DNA from: Centropus unirufus
Lineage: Eukaryota > Chordata > Aves > Cuculiformes > Centropidae
Direction of reading: 5' to 3'
Assembly: GCA_013397695.1 (NCBI GenBank)
Contig: VYZI01000391.1
Span: 603,542-667,541, forward strand
Length of the DNA: 64,000 nucleotides
Position numbers and translations under genes: made by a program. The notes beneath the pieces were generated by a model, which saw nothing but the letters and a program-made list of their open reading frames with translations, did not search any database and was not told the origin of the DNA. Shown here one piece after another: positions 1 through 15,111 of the stretch. Within the stretch, counting starts at the first letter, position 1; every line of letters begins with the position of its first letter.

Positions 1-3000
1 AGCAACTGTTCCAGAAGACCACTGCTGGTGTTGCCATGCAACACTGTGACATCTTACAGGGACAGTCCTGAATCATCATTGCTTGACAACAGCACGGTTT
101 GGTCCTAATGGTGTATTATCTCTGGGCTGCAGCTCATGGCACTATTAACATCCAGCATGTTCTCAGATACCACAGGGTACAGTGAGAGATGGCAAAAGCA
201 AGCAGGTTTCACATCATCTGACTTTGGGTGCCTAAATGAAAAGGTTAATCACCTCATACCATCCAGAGAGAGCAATACAAGCCTTCATGAGACAACATAC
301 AGCTTAAACATTGTTCCTAGTGGCCGACTGAAAGAATCCATTTTTACCAATAGAGAACCTGGTGAAACTAATTTGAGATAAATGTCCATATTTAGATTTC
401 CAGTGTTTGACACAGATGCAATTATATAAATAATCCATTTCAAGCCTATAATGCATAGGGCACAGAAGGACACACCAAACTGAAAGAAACAGAAGTAGTG
501 AGCAAATCCTTGGCAGATACGTTAACATAAATCCACTTTGATTAGTGGAGCTTTGCTAGTTTCAATCTGTCAAAGAACCAGAGAAACTAGCTTGCTGCCA
601 CCTACACTTCCTGTTACAAACAGGCAGACGGTCTCCCAGTAAGGGTATATTAAAAAAATAATTAAAAACTGTAACACAGAAATGCAAAAATCAAAGATAA
701 GTTAGTACTACAGTTGTTGGTACAACCTGTCCTTCATTTTGACAGCCCTCCTTCGCAAGCCAAACTCTAACAAACTGAAGGGATTTCTTAGAAAAAGCAT
801 TTATACCAGTGTAGATATGCTTCTTGCTGACCTCACTGAATGCCCTACTACCACCTTTTTAGTCCTTCTGCTAAAAGGAACTGCCGTATGTCTACATGTC
901 TACAAAAGCATATGAAACCAAGTTATTTAGACCAAATAGAATAATTTCTCTGCAGTATTCTTGAAATACACTGTGTTCCTCTTTCCTTTGAGCCGCAATT
1001 GAGAATTATCAAGATATCCCATAAGGCTACATGAAAAAGATGAACAGCAAGCAAAGCAAGCCAAGTGCTTCTCCAGCTCTGCCAAGAATTAAACACATAA
1101 CTCCATCAGCAGGAGGGCTTGCTTTAGTAACAAAATCTGCCTCAGCCTGTACCTAAAAGGTTTTCTAAAGCTGTAGATTAAAGTTGAAAGGCCACTAGGA
1201 AAGCCTCAAGATGGGGAGAGAACCTATAGGAAAAATGTCATATAGAATTTCCAGAAAGAAAAAAGTAATTTTAACTTTCAGTAACAACAGTAATAACAGC
1301 AATAGTCCCTATTTTAATGACTCTCTAGAGATCTCAGCATTATATAAGTTATATAAGCATTAACATGCAGTTCACCTAATATTGAAATTCAGCCTTCTCT
1401 GCACACGACTGTAAAAGACAGTATTGAATTACATTTCAGTATGAAAAAAAATTGCTATAATAATTTCAAATCACAAGGGAAGTTTCACAAGACATTTGGA
1501 GAAAACACCTGGGCTTCAAAAGAATTCCTGAAAAAGAGCCATGGAATATTTAACAAACTGAAATGGTCGAGATTTTTCAGATGTAAATGGAAAACAGGGT
1601 GGCTTTTCATCCCCTTCCCCCTGCCAGCACCTCACTGAAACAAACTGGGGAGGCAGTTCATCAGTGACTGAATGGGCAAAGCCCCAAGTACTGTGCAGGA
1701 GTAGCAGCTGTTTAGAAGGTATGCAAAATGTGGGGGTACTACTTACACTGCAAATTGATTCACTGGGAGAAGGATAACAGAATCCGTCAGTTCTGTCCCA
1801 TATGGCACGTGTGCAAGCATGGGCTAACACATACACATACTGAATACATTTGACTGATAATGTAATATTAGCCTGATTTGTCTTAGGACAGTATTCAAAT
1901 TAAGACAAAGCTGCAGTAAGATGAAGAAAACTGCAGCAATTCCACAAAACTCTGAAGCGTATGAGTCTGATTTGACAAGAGTGTGTAACCCAATGATAAA
2001 TGCTAGCTCATTTACATCTGTCCTACAGTGATTCTGCTTATTACTTAGTGACAGCAAAGAAGGATGCTGAGCATTTCCCATTCTTCCCTTTTCATTAATA
2101 AGTACAATAAGTCAAGGCTTCCATTGTACAAAGCAAACTGGAATACTGCCAGCCCTAGCCTAACCTAACACATGGAACTCCTGTGATGTAACACGTCTGC
2201 TTCTACTCCTTCTGCTCAGTTTTTCTATCACCCATCATTCCCTCTTATAAGTGAACTCCACCAAGCACGTGCTGTTTCTCAAACTGAGATCAAATGCTCA
2301 TGCTCCAAAAGTATCATAACATAAATAAAATATTGCAACTGGAAGTAAATGCAATTTTAAAAGAAATTTTAAAAATCCTATGTTTCTTTGTAAATCAGTC
2401 TTGTGAGTCCTAGACAAAAAACATTGGGCTTGGAAATACTACATACGCTATCTCTTTGCAGCTCTCAAAATGGGAGAAGCACATCAATAACATACTTTGA
2501 CTCATTTTAAATTGTGGCCAAAACAAAGGACATCAGACCCGAGCTGGTAATCAAGTACCGCCCCACCATGACTAAAACATGCTTCATTTACTTCAATATA
2601 ACATAGCCAAAGCCAGCAAGACAGAATTGTCTTTTCCTTTTGATGGCTCAACTCGCCTCTGATTACATGAGGCCTACAAGTCATCCGAACACATTAGTAT
2701 GCAACTATTTAATAACACTACAGTGATTAAGTGTCTGAAGTTATCTTAACCAGGTCAGTGACTGTCTAATGGAAAGTGAGCTAAATTAATAGTGGAAGCA
2801 CAATGGCTCTGATTATGGAAAGGCTATTACAACCATTTCTTTTAATAGTAATCTCCTGTCAAATTGATGCCCACAGATATTAGAGAATTGTTTAACACTG
2901 AAAAGTGGCCACATTGTTGTCAGTCCTCGAAGACTCACCAGCAAAACAAATGGACCACAGAGACTTAAACCGCCCATTAATGCTGATAAAGGGTCATCTT

Positions 3001-3119
3001 AGAAGGTGAAGTCCTGCCAGTGCAGCGGAAGGAAATTTTTCTTTCCCTCCTGTAAGAAAGACAGCAAGTAGCATGTTTTATTAAATTCAGAAAATTGGCA
3101 AGGAACAAAAGCCAAAACT
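1..3119. other. Intergenic DNA upstream of SEL1L, no gene recognised
   Basis: This is AT-rich sequence with stop codons in all frames. The open frames are short (about 106 codons at most) and show no domain I recognise. No splice-flanked coding segment, RNA gene or clear repeat was seen. In human the DNA upstream of SEL1L is a long gene desert towards FLRT2, and this stretch fits that picture; the neighbour itself is not in the window. Confidence 0.6.
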
Positions 3120-3345
3120 TCTAGCAGCTTGGGAAGTTCACAGTGAAAATGAGGAAAAGCTTCTTCACCAGGAGAGTAGCACTGGAAGAGGCAATCAAAA
3201 AATGGTGGAATCTCCAAGCTGCATCTAGACAAAACCACACCTGACCTGATCTACTCGTACCAATAATCCTACTCCCAACGGCAGATTAAGCCCAGAGGCC
3301 CCTTCCTACCAAGTTTTCTAAGACTCTGATCTTCTGTGCAAACAC
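3120..3345 (+). repeat. CR1 LINE, truncated 3' tail
   Basis: The stretch reads like the end of a CR1 second open frame plus its short 3' UTR. The wording around aaaagcttcttcaccagg, then an 'actggaagaggc' run, then 'ggtggaatctcc', parallels the CR1 C-terminal motif that reads roughly FFxxRVxxHWNxLPxxVVxSPSLE. A later 'cccagaggccccttcctacc' matches the CR1 tail. It is diverged, with indels, so it is an old 5'-truncated insertion with no coding capacity. The edges are approximate. Confidence 0.7.
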
Positions 3346-6300
3346 AAACCAAGCCAAACACTAACTGTAATGGGGAATGGTTGAAACAGCTCCTGATATG
3401 GCAGTAAGGCCATGTGCCTGGACAACTCTTAGCTAAAGACCCATGAAAGATCTTGTGCAGATGCTTTCAGAAACAGCTGGTTTTTTCCAGAGAATGATTA
3501 TGGCATTGCCTTCCACCTACCAGAAAATATTTTAGGTGAAGGACTGGGACATATCAGCCATCTCCTCCTTTAGCCTTTATCCCGAGGAGCACTGTTTTGC
3601 TTATCAGACAGGCCTTTGCTGAAACATGAAGATGTTCCACATGTTCAAATTAGAGGGAAAGTCTGGCACACTTCAGTTTCTTCTTGAAAAACTGGTCTCA
3701 GCACATATCTGGTTACAAATGCACAAAGAATTTTAGTAGACAAGGGGAGTTCAGTAGACTCAAAGTGCTTTCTTCTTTTGCTGTTACGGTCTTCATCTTT
3801 TAAATATGAAAAAAAAAATCTCAGCTTCAAAAGCTTTTCATGCATATGAATGTGATTTTTAGCTTGTCTTTCAACTTTGCCGTTTCAAAGACTTATTAGA
3901 AAAAAAACTAAGTGCAAGGAATAGCTATTCAAGGGTAAAGGAAATACACAAACTGATAAAGATTTCTGCAAGGACTGTCTGGTTGGATCCTTCCCCCCAC
4001 TGATACAGAACATCAACTTTCACATCTTTTAAAAATTGTGTGTATGACCACACAAGCGTGCATATGCCAGTAAACACACTTCCTTCTCAAGCTTTCTTGT
4101 GAAAAGAAAATCACTAGTGTGATTTACTCTTCTGGCTAAGAATAATTTTGATTAGCTGGTGAAGTTCCTAAGACACAAATAATTTTTTTTTTTTGCTCAA
4201 TCTTATATGCCTTACATACTTCTCATTTCAGCAGTACTTAAGAAGAAATATACCTGTTGCTGTGACTACTGTGAAAAATCTTCGCATCAAGCTAGCTTTC
4301 TAGAGAGAGTCCTACTGTGATAAACAGTGAACTGTCTGAAACTATCTTCACTTAAATATTGCATATTGTAAACTTGCCTATTAAATAGTTTTGTTGCAAA
4401 GGCGAATGACATTTCCCCCTATTAGGATATCTTTTTTTCACCTAGAATTACCTGAATATATTAAGTCAACTTTCAGACTCTCTTGACAGAGGTGGAAAAC
4501 ATCAATGTATTCAAGTTATTTTTCCAGCTATGGAGCATTTCTATGACCTTCTCAGAAGTTTCTCCAATGCTGCCACGTCTGTCTTGGAGTAAAAAGTCCA
4601 AGGCTGGACACAGGAATGTAGTAATCTTACCAGTCTTGCATTCCAAGGCAAGACTGTATCTGAATGTTTATGTGCTGTTTCCCTATTCAGAGTTCCAGTA
4701 TTTGAGCAGAAACTTTGTGTATATCATTTTAGTAAAAAAACAAGTATTGAGATAGTTATTTACTTCAATAATTCTTGCTCTAAGTTATTCCTTTTCAGGA
4801 TTTTCTTGGAAAGTTTGTTCAGATACAGCCAGCATTCTCTACTCTTATGCATACTACGTTGCATTTATCTGTAGAAAACATTCTGTTGTGATGACTTAGA
4901 TATTTCAGATTACTCTGTAATAATCACGATATTATTTGCTAATAAATAAGATTTTGTAACATGGCTAAAGTGCTGAATAATACAAAAGCAAATAGATTCT
5001 TGAGGGACCTTGTCAGAAACAAATACCTTGCTTTCTTCCCACCAGCAACTTTTTTTAGATCTGCCATGAAGCCACATCTTAATCCATCTAATATATAACC
5101 TCTTAGAGCCAATTTTAATTCATTCCCCCAGTCAAGATGTTAGAGTGATAAGACAAATGTCTTTGAGAAATTCATCTACTATATTCATTCTGCTCGTTTT
5201 ATCAGCCAGATCTGTGATCTCGTCAAGTGATGACAGTTTTCTTTGACAGGACACATTTCCATGAAACTGTCTTGACTGACAATATACTCTTTGTCTCTAA
5301 CCTTTTCTTGATAGCGCCCAAACTGTTCTGCTCTTTTGCCAAGATTTATGCAAAATTAACTCTTCTCTTGGGTGTTGGATAGTCCCTTACAATACTTTTA
5401 GATATTGCTATTCTGATGGCACTCCCATGCTGTTACAAAGTTTCTCCAGTCTCCAGCACTCTTTAATATTGAATTCATGGGTCAGTCAGAGAATTTAAAT
5501 TCACTAATTTATTTATTTATTTATTAGGATTCCAGAACTGCTGGTTATAAATACTTTCAGCTGGTGCCCCCTACATTCCACTTTGACTATAATGGATAAA
5601 TTTATACTCTCCATATCATAAGAGGGTTAAAAAAACAGAGTAGAAACAGCTGCTGAGTAATTCTATCTGTTTTGCATCACTATTTGTAATTGTAGTTTAG
5701 CAACAGATAACTCAATTGACCCAATTTACATCGGTCAACTGGAGGGGTGTTGTTCCTAATATGCTTTAAAAAAGTCAACTTACTACTTTTAATTCTAACA
5801 GATTTCAGCACCTCCCAGCGCCCCCTCCCATGGTTTTCTTTAACACAGGGACAAAGTTTAAATTAAGTTAGACAAAAATACACTCATGTCAGCTATATCC
5901 TGAAAGCACAGGAAAAAAGATACAATAAGATTGTCTAAGTAAGAAGGTACATGGAAGAAATCATATTTCATTTAAAAAAAAAAAATCAAATGAAACTGCA
6001 AGCAAAATTTAGAGAAGCTACTTTAACATTTTACTCACACCTTGAATGTTGGGGATTATTTTTTTATTCTTTTTATAAGATACACGAAAATACATAAAAG
6101 TTGCTCAATTATTTTAGAATGTAAAAATAGAGCCCTTGCTGTGAGAAACACAACCCAAAGAAGTCACTTTTAAGAAAAATCAGAAAATAATTCATTTTAG
6201 ATAGCAACATTCCTGACACACACCCTCTATTTCCTGGTTTTGAAGTGGCACACAGGAAGAGGCAGAAGTCTCTACAACTCTTAACTCTTTCCAAAACAAA

Positions 6301-9300
6301 AAGAAACCACTCTGAGCACATTCTGAGCTGTGCTTTCTTAAAAAGGATATCAGTGACCAACAGAACTGGACAGACACAAAGGTGTTCCAGTGCTCTCTCT
6401 TGATTAGATTGTCTCTTGATTAGCCCAAGGGTTGGTGAATTTCTACTATGGCTTTTTAAGCAGTAAAAGTTTGTTCCACTCTCTTTCTCTGGGGAGTGGG
6501 AGGAGATGGAAGAGAGGCATCCATACCTCTCCCAATATGTTCAGTGCTATTGTGCTTAGTTGTGCATATGCCAGGGACATGAAGCATATGGCCTGGAGGC
6601 TGGCAGTGCCCCACTTAGCAGATGTCTTCAATACATTCTGCCATAAAAAGTCTTTTTGGGGGCTGGTTAACTGCTTTTTACCAAATAATTCTTTGTCTCT
6701 AGTTGACACAGAATGTTTCACCTTAAGCGAAATCCCACTAAGCACCTTTATAGACCTTGTGCAGCTTCTCTTCTTCAGGAGCTAGAAAATAAGACTTTAT
6801 TACTTGCTCAAATTGTCTTGACACAGCAGATAGTAGTCAGTTTGCAGTCAATCTAAGTGCCACAAGAAGTCATAAATGTTCCTAAAGTAGTTATGCTGCT
6901 TTGGTTTTTTGACCTAAGAGTCAGAGACAGGAAATATAGTCAATCTTGGAAGGCAAGCACTCCTCCCTGTATGGCATTACTCCAAGCAGCCAGGGATGAA
7001 TACACCAGGCGATACATTTGTGCAGGCCTGGAATGCCAACAGGTAAAGAGGAAGGCCCCCTCAGGTTACAGAAAAACACAAGTACTAGTGGTAGATAACG
7101 ATCTTGCAAGCTAAAAAGTTAATTAAATTAATATTGCATCTTGGCATTATAAGGACTCATTAAGTTATTTGAATGGTTAATAATATTTAATCCTGTAGAC
7201 TCTTTACAAACTCCTTTACCCAAATTGTTTTCCAGTCAGTTAATCACCGCTTTGTCTTTGTACATTTGACAATTCTTTCCTCATAGGGATTCCAGTGCTT
7301 AGTCCCATGCAGCATGATAGACAAAATAATCCTGCTAGAAATTATTCCTCTTTGCCTTTGTAGGGGACAGATCAGACAGTGAAGCAATGGCTGGACTGGT
7401 ATAAGAAAATGCTGTTGCACATTATCAGTGCTCTATACCAAACCACATGACAAAAACAGGAAAGTCAAAGCATCAAAAATGATCAGCCCCTAGTCAGTGA
7501 GCTCAAAGGCAAAAAGAGACACCAAAAAAGCCTTAATTTATATTTATTAGTTTATCTCTTGTTATAAAGGTTTGACTATTTCACCAAGTACCATGACTTG
7601 GTTGGGTTCTATTTGAGCTCAACACCTGTACCACCCTAAACCATTTCTATCCACACTTAAAAATTAGAAGGGAAAGACCGACACACTTTTTGGACCTTCA
7701 TGAAAATACTTTACAAAACAATGTCCAAGAGAACTCAGAAGAATTGCCTTGCAAATGCTTCAAATTTAGAAACTAATATTTCACTTTGAGCATTTTCTCC
7801 CGTCCCCACCCCCACCAGCCAGTGGTAAAGCACTCCGATTCTCTAGCTGGCCATACGAACACAGCAGGCTTCTCTCGGGTAGTGTTTCTAATAGTCATAC
7901 AAATATCTCACACAAGAGATCTCATTTATTGAGTTCTTTCTCAATGTGATCAAACACCCAAACTAAAAAGGAAATTAAATTGCCATAACAAAGCCTAATC
8001 TTCAGTGAGCATGGTCTGCTCCCCTAGCCTTAAAAGAAGAAAGGGAAGACACTTATTATCTCAAAAAAAATAAACAATATCTCATCAATCAAAGAAAACC
8101 TGGATTATTTCCTCCCACCCCCTTCTGTGATGCCTTTGTGCCAGGTTCAGCATCACTTCCTTGTGTCTGAAGTACAGAATAATCCATGCATTAAGATCAT
8201 TAATAGGCTTTCATTGTATAGCTGTAAATACCCCAGTGACAAATACCCCAGACAAAGCTTCTCCTCCCTTCTATTCCCTAGTCTAATCCATTTCACCATC
8301 CATTTGGGATTCAGCACTCCACAGATCACAAATTCTGAACAGATGAAGGGAAAGGGGCATAATTCTCCAGACAAATTGCACTCCACAGTAACTTAGTGAA
8401 TTTTCCTGTATCCTCCACTGAGAAATTAACCACTTTATTTCTCACACATTCACTACAATGTTACCATTTACATGCAACACAAAATACAGAATCATAATAA
8501 GCATATCTGAAAAAGATTCAAATTACTATTTTTATTGTCTTCAATTGCTGTTTAATCCTTAGCAATATTTTCTATTGGCTCTGATTCAGCAAAGGACTTA
8601 CAAGCACATCCTTCCACTGCTATATAGCAAATTTCCACTGAAACAAATCACATTTTCTGTTTTGCATTCAAGTCAATACACACAGATTATTACACATAAT
8701 GGACACTCTGACCTGCTTCAACCTAACATAAACCCTATCTGCCCAAACCACTCAGACATCTGCTGATGACCAGACTGAGCAGATTACTTGAATAACTGGT
8801 GCAGCTTTTTCATATTTGTAACAAATTTGCACAAATTCAGGTGTGTGAGGGTCCACCTTGTAATTTCTATCTACACAAATCCGTAGTCCCCTCCTCTTTG
8901 AACAGCCTTTGTCTTCTGACTGTTCAACTGTTCATGTTTGCAAAAGCACAATAACCCCACAGTTTAACAATGGTAGCACAGAGTGGTTGTTTCAGGAGAT
9001 CTCAGCAATATCACACTTATATTTTCAGAAAGGAGAAACCAGTTTAAACATTCCTACCCAGAGTCTCACAATTAGCCAGTAAAATTTCCTCATCAGCCAA
9101 AAGAAGCAATAACAAAAGGGACTACTAGGGAAAAAAAAACAAACCACAAAACAGGGTAGAAAAGTACTTTTCTTGATGTAACCCTTCAAAGAAAGGCTGC
9201 ATTGATATTTTTCAATCATACTAAAAAAGTTTTATGATCACTGTAGTGTGGGGGTACTTGACTCAAACTAAGAGAAGTAAAGGGAAAGAATATAAAGTAC

Positions 9301-12300
9301 TGCACATCCACATATTTTCCACAGAGAGATCCATGCTAGTGGCAAAATAGCATGTGAATGGAACTCAGGCAGTGGCACAGCGCCAGATTGTTTTATTTTA
9401 TTTGAGAATCTTATGAACACTGATGTATGAGATCACTTACCAGAGGAGGTAGGAGAGCAATTCACAATAAACAATTTAGTCTCCAAATGTAGCTCTTTCA
9501 CTATTCAAACTATCTACAAAGACCATGTCATTTTTATGGACATTCGCTACTTGTAATTTTCCAGACAAGGATGTGCTTCTAGTCCACATCAGTTCAAGTG
9601 CTGGCTTAAGTATTCAGAGTTCACAATGATAGCACTGTAACTGCTTGGGCAAGTCAGCTGGTGCGGTCTCTACCGCTTAGCTGTATCATCTACACTCCTT
9701 TATTCAGAACAAAAAACTTCTGAAAGTTCTGTCTTGGCATCTACAGGACTGGGGTTATTTCTCCCCAAACCATAGGATAAAAATCTTGCTGTACCCTTCA
9801 TAATTGATGTGAAGAGCATGTTACCACAATGTTCTACTGTAAGGTTAGTGAGCAATTTTTTACCCATTTCTCCAGCACACAGGGAGAAAAGAAATTTAGT
9901 GGCCAGTCTGAGAGACAAGTAGAATTAGTCCTTTTTGTCGTATCTGCTTTGTCACTTTCCTCAACTCTGTAAAATTCAATTTCTTGTTTGCCAAGATAGC
10001 ATCTTATAAAACTAGAATGCACATAAACCATTTCCTCTCTAAGTCTGAGATTTATCTTCTCAGAAGGCAGGTGTAAGGACAACAGAATCATATAGCTACT
10101 TTTCTAAATATAATTTAATTTTAGACCGCATACAACTCTCAGGATTACAGCATGTATGAGGCAGCTAACTTCATGTATGTTCACTGTAGTTCACATGCAT
10201 ACCCATTAAGCTGCAGCTGTTGAAGTACTTATATTTTAAAAATTAAATGATATGGGGTTATGCCCTGTGATTTTTTTAAAATGGTGGAAAAGAAATGGAA
10301 TAAAGATTTTTTTCCCTGTTCCCAATCATGTGAGGTCAGGTCCATCAATTCTTAATGAAACCAATGGGTGATAAAAGAGCTCGGCATTTTCCACTGCAAC
10401 CTCAAATACCCACACTGAATTAACACAGTTACTTTTTCCAGAAGTAGACTGCTAAATTTCTGAAAGCATATCACATTGTAGACTTGGTTGTTTCCCCAAG
10501 GCACACTTGCCTAAGTAAGGGAGAGGAGAATCATGTGAGGTAATAGAAAACTGAGCAGATTTATTTTCATTTTCTCTAAGAACCTGATTCCAAACCTGCA
10601 GATCAGCCAGAACCAAGGATTTTTCACTACAGTGGTTTCTGAAAAGAGTAGGCGGTTACGTGTTTTCATAGTATTGAACAAAATAACTCATGTTGCCTCT
10701 AACGTCCATATTTATGGTAAACTATTAGATGCACTTGGAGTTCAGTAAAGACTTAATATGTCAGGAAGTAGCAAAAACATTAGGCTCCATGCTGCTGTAC
10801 TAGAATAACCACGATACCAGAGCTTGTTAAGCTGATACTTCTGTACTAGGCTGTAGACATACCTTGCCCTTCCTTCATTCAAATAAGTTTATACTACTGC
10901 TCTTGGCAGGGCTTAAGGTAATTTCCTGTCAGATTGAGAAATAAAGGGAAAAGCAATGCATAGGTGATTCAACAGGCTTTGGACATTCGTTTCAATAACA
11001 TGAATGTTGCAATTCCACAGAATATTGGAAAAATATCCTTGAAATTGGCTCCATCTGACTATTTTGTGCTTGCAATTTTCTCATCTGATAATGGAAATAA
11101 ATTACTTCCAGCATCCTATTTCTGTGGAAAAATAGGGGTGACTGATCACTTATTTTGGTAGGGAGAAGGGGACCGATTTCTCATACCTTAGGTGCAAGAA
11201 AAATGCAGAATGGGAGAGGGTATCTGTTCACCCCGTTCCTTTTTGCAATAATGCTACAAAGAACTCATACATGCTGACCTGTTGAGAGTTAATGTGCACT
11301 CCTTAACTTTCAATTCATGTTAAAAGAATCTATTATGCACTACTATATTTTATATTACAGAAAGTACCTTATCTATGATGTGATACTATGGAAAAATGCC
11401 AGTAGGGAGTCACTCAAATAATCATAATAATGAAAATAATAATGGAAAGCTTCTAAATATTCTGATCTGTACTGGAGAGGTAGTACAAAAAAGCAGATTG
11501 CATTTTAGTGGTACATCTAGATTAGAGCTACCCAAACCCAGAAGCTACGTAATGCTAAGTCATGATTCCAATAAGCATCCTTAAATTCAGATCTAGTTCA
11601 GCTCTAGCCACTGGAGCGCTAGATGTAAATATTCCAAACCACTGACAAGCAAGCTGTATTTCTAACTTCCAAAGCATCATGCAAATCACTAAGTGAACTA
11701 GAATTTGGGCTGCTTTTTTTCCTAGAATGAGTCCCAATGGAAATACACACCTTTCCCATCAAGACTGCAATTCTCTGGGTTAATAAATTCTGCATACAGT
11801 AAAAACAGTGTTAGACATAATGCTTCTTAATAAAACTGGGTATTATGTGCAAGTTGGACTGCTTTATAATGACATACTTCTCTGCTTTCTGTAAGACAAA
11901 AAAACCTAAAGATACAAAGTAAAAAAAAAAAACAAGGCCTAAACATTGTTCAAGCCCTATATGCCAAAATAGAAAATAAAGATTTGCTGTAATTTGGCAT
12001 TGGAGAACAGACGAGATAAAAGGTAGTAGAGGATTAAAATTAGACAACTGGAAGACTTTCAAGGAGAATTGTATTATCTCTGAATTAGAAGTTTTCAGTC
12101 ATCAGATACTATGGATCCCCTGAACAGAAAAAAAAAGAGCAGACTGCACTCTGTACTTGCTGATGATCTAATGAAGATTTTCTTAATAATGGGTTTCTTT
12201 TCATAAAATCTGACTCAGTAAAGCATTCTCCACACTTTGGTTTTAAGTATAAGTGATGCCATGCATTTCCAGAACACTATTTACACAGCCTAAGAGTTCA

Positions 12301-15110
12301 GAGTTCAAATTTTGCTTCAGGATATCAGACTAAGTTCTTACAGGATAAACCTGCCTACATTAATTCGGTGTTAAATATACAAGCCGGCTGAACAAGAAGA
12401 ACATCAATTTCCATCAAATGTTCAGTTCTTTATCTATCCTGCTACCAGCTAGAAACTGTTTTTCATATTAACATTTTATTGTCTCTTTAGAAGAGTTAAG
12501 AAAACTATTGCTAGTAATATATATACACAGTTAGGGAAAACAAGAACATTGTGGCTGTAGATAATTAAAAATACAGTCACACTGACCTAAGATTCATTTC
12601 ACTAGGCTTCTAAACCAAATTATACCAAACGAGTAAATTATCCTTAGCTGTATTCAAACCAGTGAACTCTAATTAAAAGGTACTATATCCCATTACTAAA
12701 CCTCCAAGGCATATGCTTTCATTGGCATAATGCTAATTGTCACAATGATTTCTAACCTGAGGTTTTCTGTCCTGGAAAAAAAAATGTCTTACTAATCTTA
12801 TCCCAAACTAAGAACTTTAGCAGCCCTACCACATAAACAATATTGTATTTTACAAAGTCAGATATCTATTACTTCTTTTTTTCTTAGCCAAAGATACAAA
12901 TAAACACATCAACATAGAGGAAAAAAATTGTTTGACATCAACACCTACTTTTCTAAAGTTAAAAAGAGATTTTTAATGCATGAGATATTTTACAATAATT
13001 ATATTTCCATGAAATTACTCAAGGATCACAAGTCTGTTTGAAATGTATCAATCTTAACTTAGTTTTCTGTTCTACAGATGGAGAGATTGATGCAAATGAC
13101 ATTTGCAAATAAGGTGTCCTACAGTGAGATGTCTACATTCACACTGAGCACTAAAGGTACTCGAGATCTTTGAATGTCAAGATAATTTTTAGGAAACTAT
13201 CCACTAGCTAGGCGAAGAATTACAGGAGCTTACTTTTGGAATCTGTGGTCTGTATGGCTAGTCCGTGGATATCATGGAAAACTGTGTGGCCACAAACCTG
13301 ACTCTAAGAATCACTGCTGCTAATATTGGACTAAATATCTGTTGGTTTACATACACATATACAGATATTTATATTTTTACATACATCCACAAAGGAAGAA
13401 TGGAAAACCCAGGTAATTTTGCCATTCCCTATGAATTATATAAACCAGGTAAGAGTTCCAGGTTTATGACACCCTAATTGTGTATCACTTCACACACTGC
13501 TCCTGCTATGCAGGCAGCTCTACTCTTTCTTTAAGATACTTCTAAGTAGTACCAGCAGTCTGCTCATCAGAAAAGCTTTAGGAAGAAATGAGGATCTGTC
13601 TGTTCAGCAGTTTGACCACTGTCTGATTATGAAGCTAAGAGCTACTTGGCCTACAAGTCGGACTGAAAGGAAGGGTAGAGGCTTCTGATCTAATGAGGTT
13701 ACCCATCAGGTCATAACACCGGCCCCTGGAATACAGCCGTTTTGCATACAGGTTAGCTAACCAGACCATAGAACACTCTCAGCCACCCTCAGTTCAAGCA
13801 CAAAGTCAGGGCTCAGCTCATTAATGTCATACAAACTAAAAAACAAATCCTGGTCTTGAGTTATTTCACCATAAACTTTGGGAAAAATTGAGTTTAAAGC
13901 TGGGAATCAGCACACGACACTATTTTTCAGACTTTAAGTCTCAGCATGACTGAGGAAACAAACTCAAGTGGCTCTAGCTCATTAGATCCAGAGAAGCATA
14001 GGACATGTTTGTTGTGCAGTGGTTGCAGCTGTTTACATACATGGTCCTAAATATTTAGGGACACACAAAAGGAAATCACACACTGCTGCAAGAGGTCGTG
14101 CTACATGTAGAATTAGTCCTTTGCAGCATCTGAATTGAACACATACCGGCGCTGTGTGGAAAAAAATAGCCAAAAAGTGTTACACGATTCACTTGATTTG
14201 AAGCTTCATACTATGCTCTCCATATGCAAAAGTGCAGCACATACAGGCTTTTCAGTGTAGATAGCTTCTTTTAAAAATAAATAAACTAGCGAGATTCCTC
14301 CAGCTGGTACAGTGCACGTTAGATGCTGATGATCCATTTCTGCCCTCACAATATACCGACTCACATCAGCAGTCAAAAAACAACCAGGAAAAAAAACCAG
14401 ATTTTACCTTGAGACAAAACCAAACACTAAACATTACAAAATTGAAATCATTAGTTATGAATATCTAATACCAAGCTTCAGCTACATCTCCAGCAATCCT
14501 GAAAGACCAGTTTTAAGTTACACAGCAAGCCTTAGCAACAGCTAATCTGGAATGTGTTACATAAAAATTACACATTCATCTAGTTTTCAGTCCCAAGACA
14601 GAAAGGTATGATTTTCAAAATATAATTATTTTGAGACATGAGTTACTCAGAATTCAAAAGGGAAAACAAATAACTTTTCACTTTCACAAAGTCGGCCCTA
14701 TCTGTATTTAAATTTTTTTTTAAAAAAAGAGTCAAAGTAAAATAAAGGTGTAGAAACACAAAAGCATAACTTGTACAGCAAGTCTTTGATACAAATACAT
14801 TGCAGTCCCAGAAGTGACACTTCAAATGTGTTTAGAGACTGAAATGTCTAAATCACTGAATTATTATGAAGGAAACAGGTATTATTCCACAACTTGAGTC
14901 AGAACACAACAATGCTACACACTATTTGCTGTACTGAAGTTAAGTTCGCCCTGCATTTATTTACTTTTTGTGGTGTTTTCCTAGAGCTGTCAATACCCTT
15001 GTTATTCAAATATCTGAATATCGCTCCACTAACATGTTGTTGTGTGATATTAAGGGTTGCATTACTAATGCCATCTCCCAGTTGAGCAAGGAAAGCCTTG
15101 AGAAATTAAG
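3346..15110. other. Gene-poor intergenic DNA
   Basis: About 11.8 kb of AT-rich sequence with no recognisable coding exon, RNA gene or confident transposon. The largest open frames overlap each other on opposite strands at about 6.43-6.79 kb (117 codons on + and 99 on -). They show no known domain and look like chance. Small simple repeats occur, such as a (TTTA)n run near 5507-5525 and several A or T homopolymers. Unrecognised regulatory elements may be present. Confidence 0.6.
5507..5525. repeat. (TTTA)n microsatellite
   Basis: A short uninterrupted tetranucleotide run of about four to five units lies in intergenic DNA. It is an ordinary simple repeat. Confidence 0.8.
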
Positions 15111-15111
15111 A

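Noticed and set aside
6432..6785. 117-codon (+) and 99-codon (-) overlapping frames
   Set aside because: No recognisable family and mutual opposite-strand overlap. They are best explained by chance.
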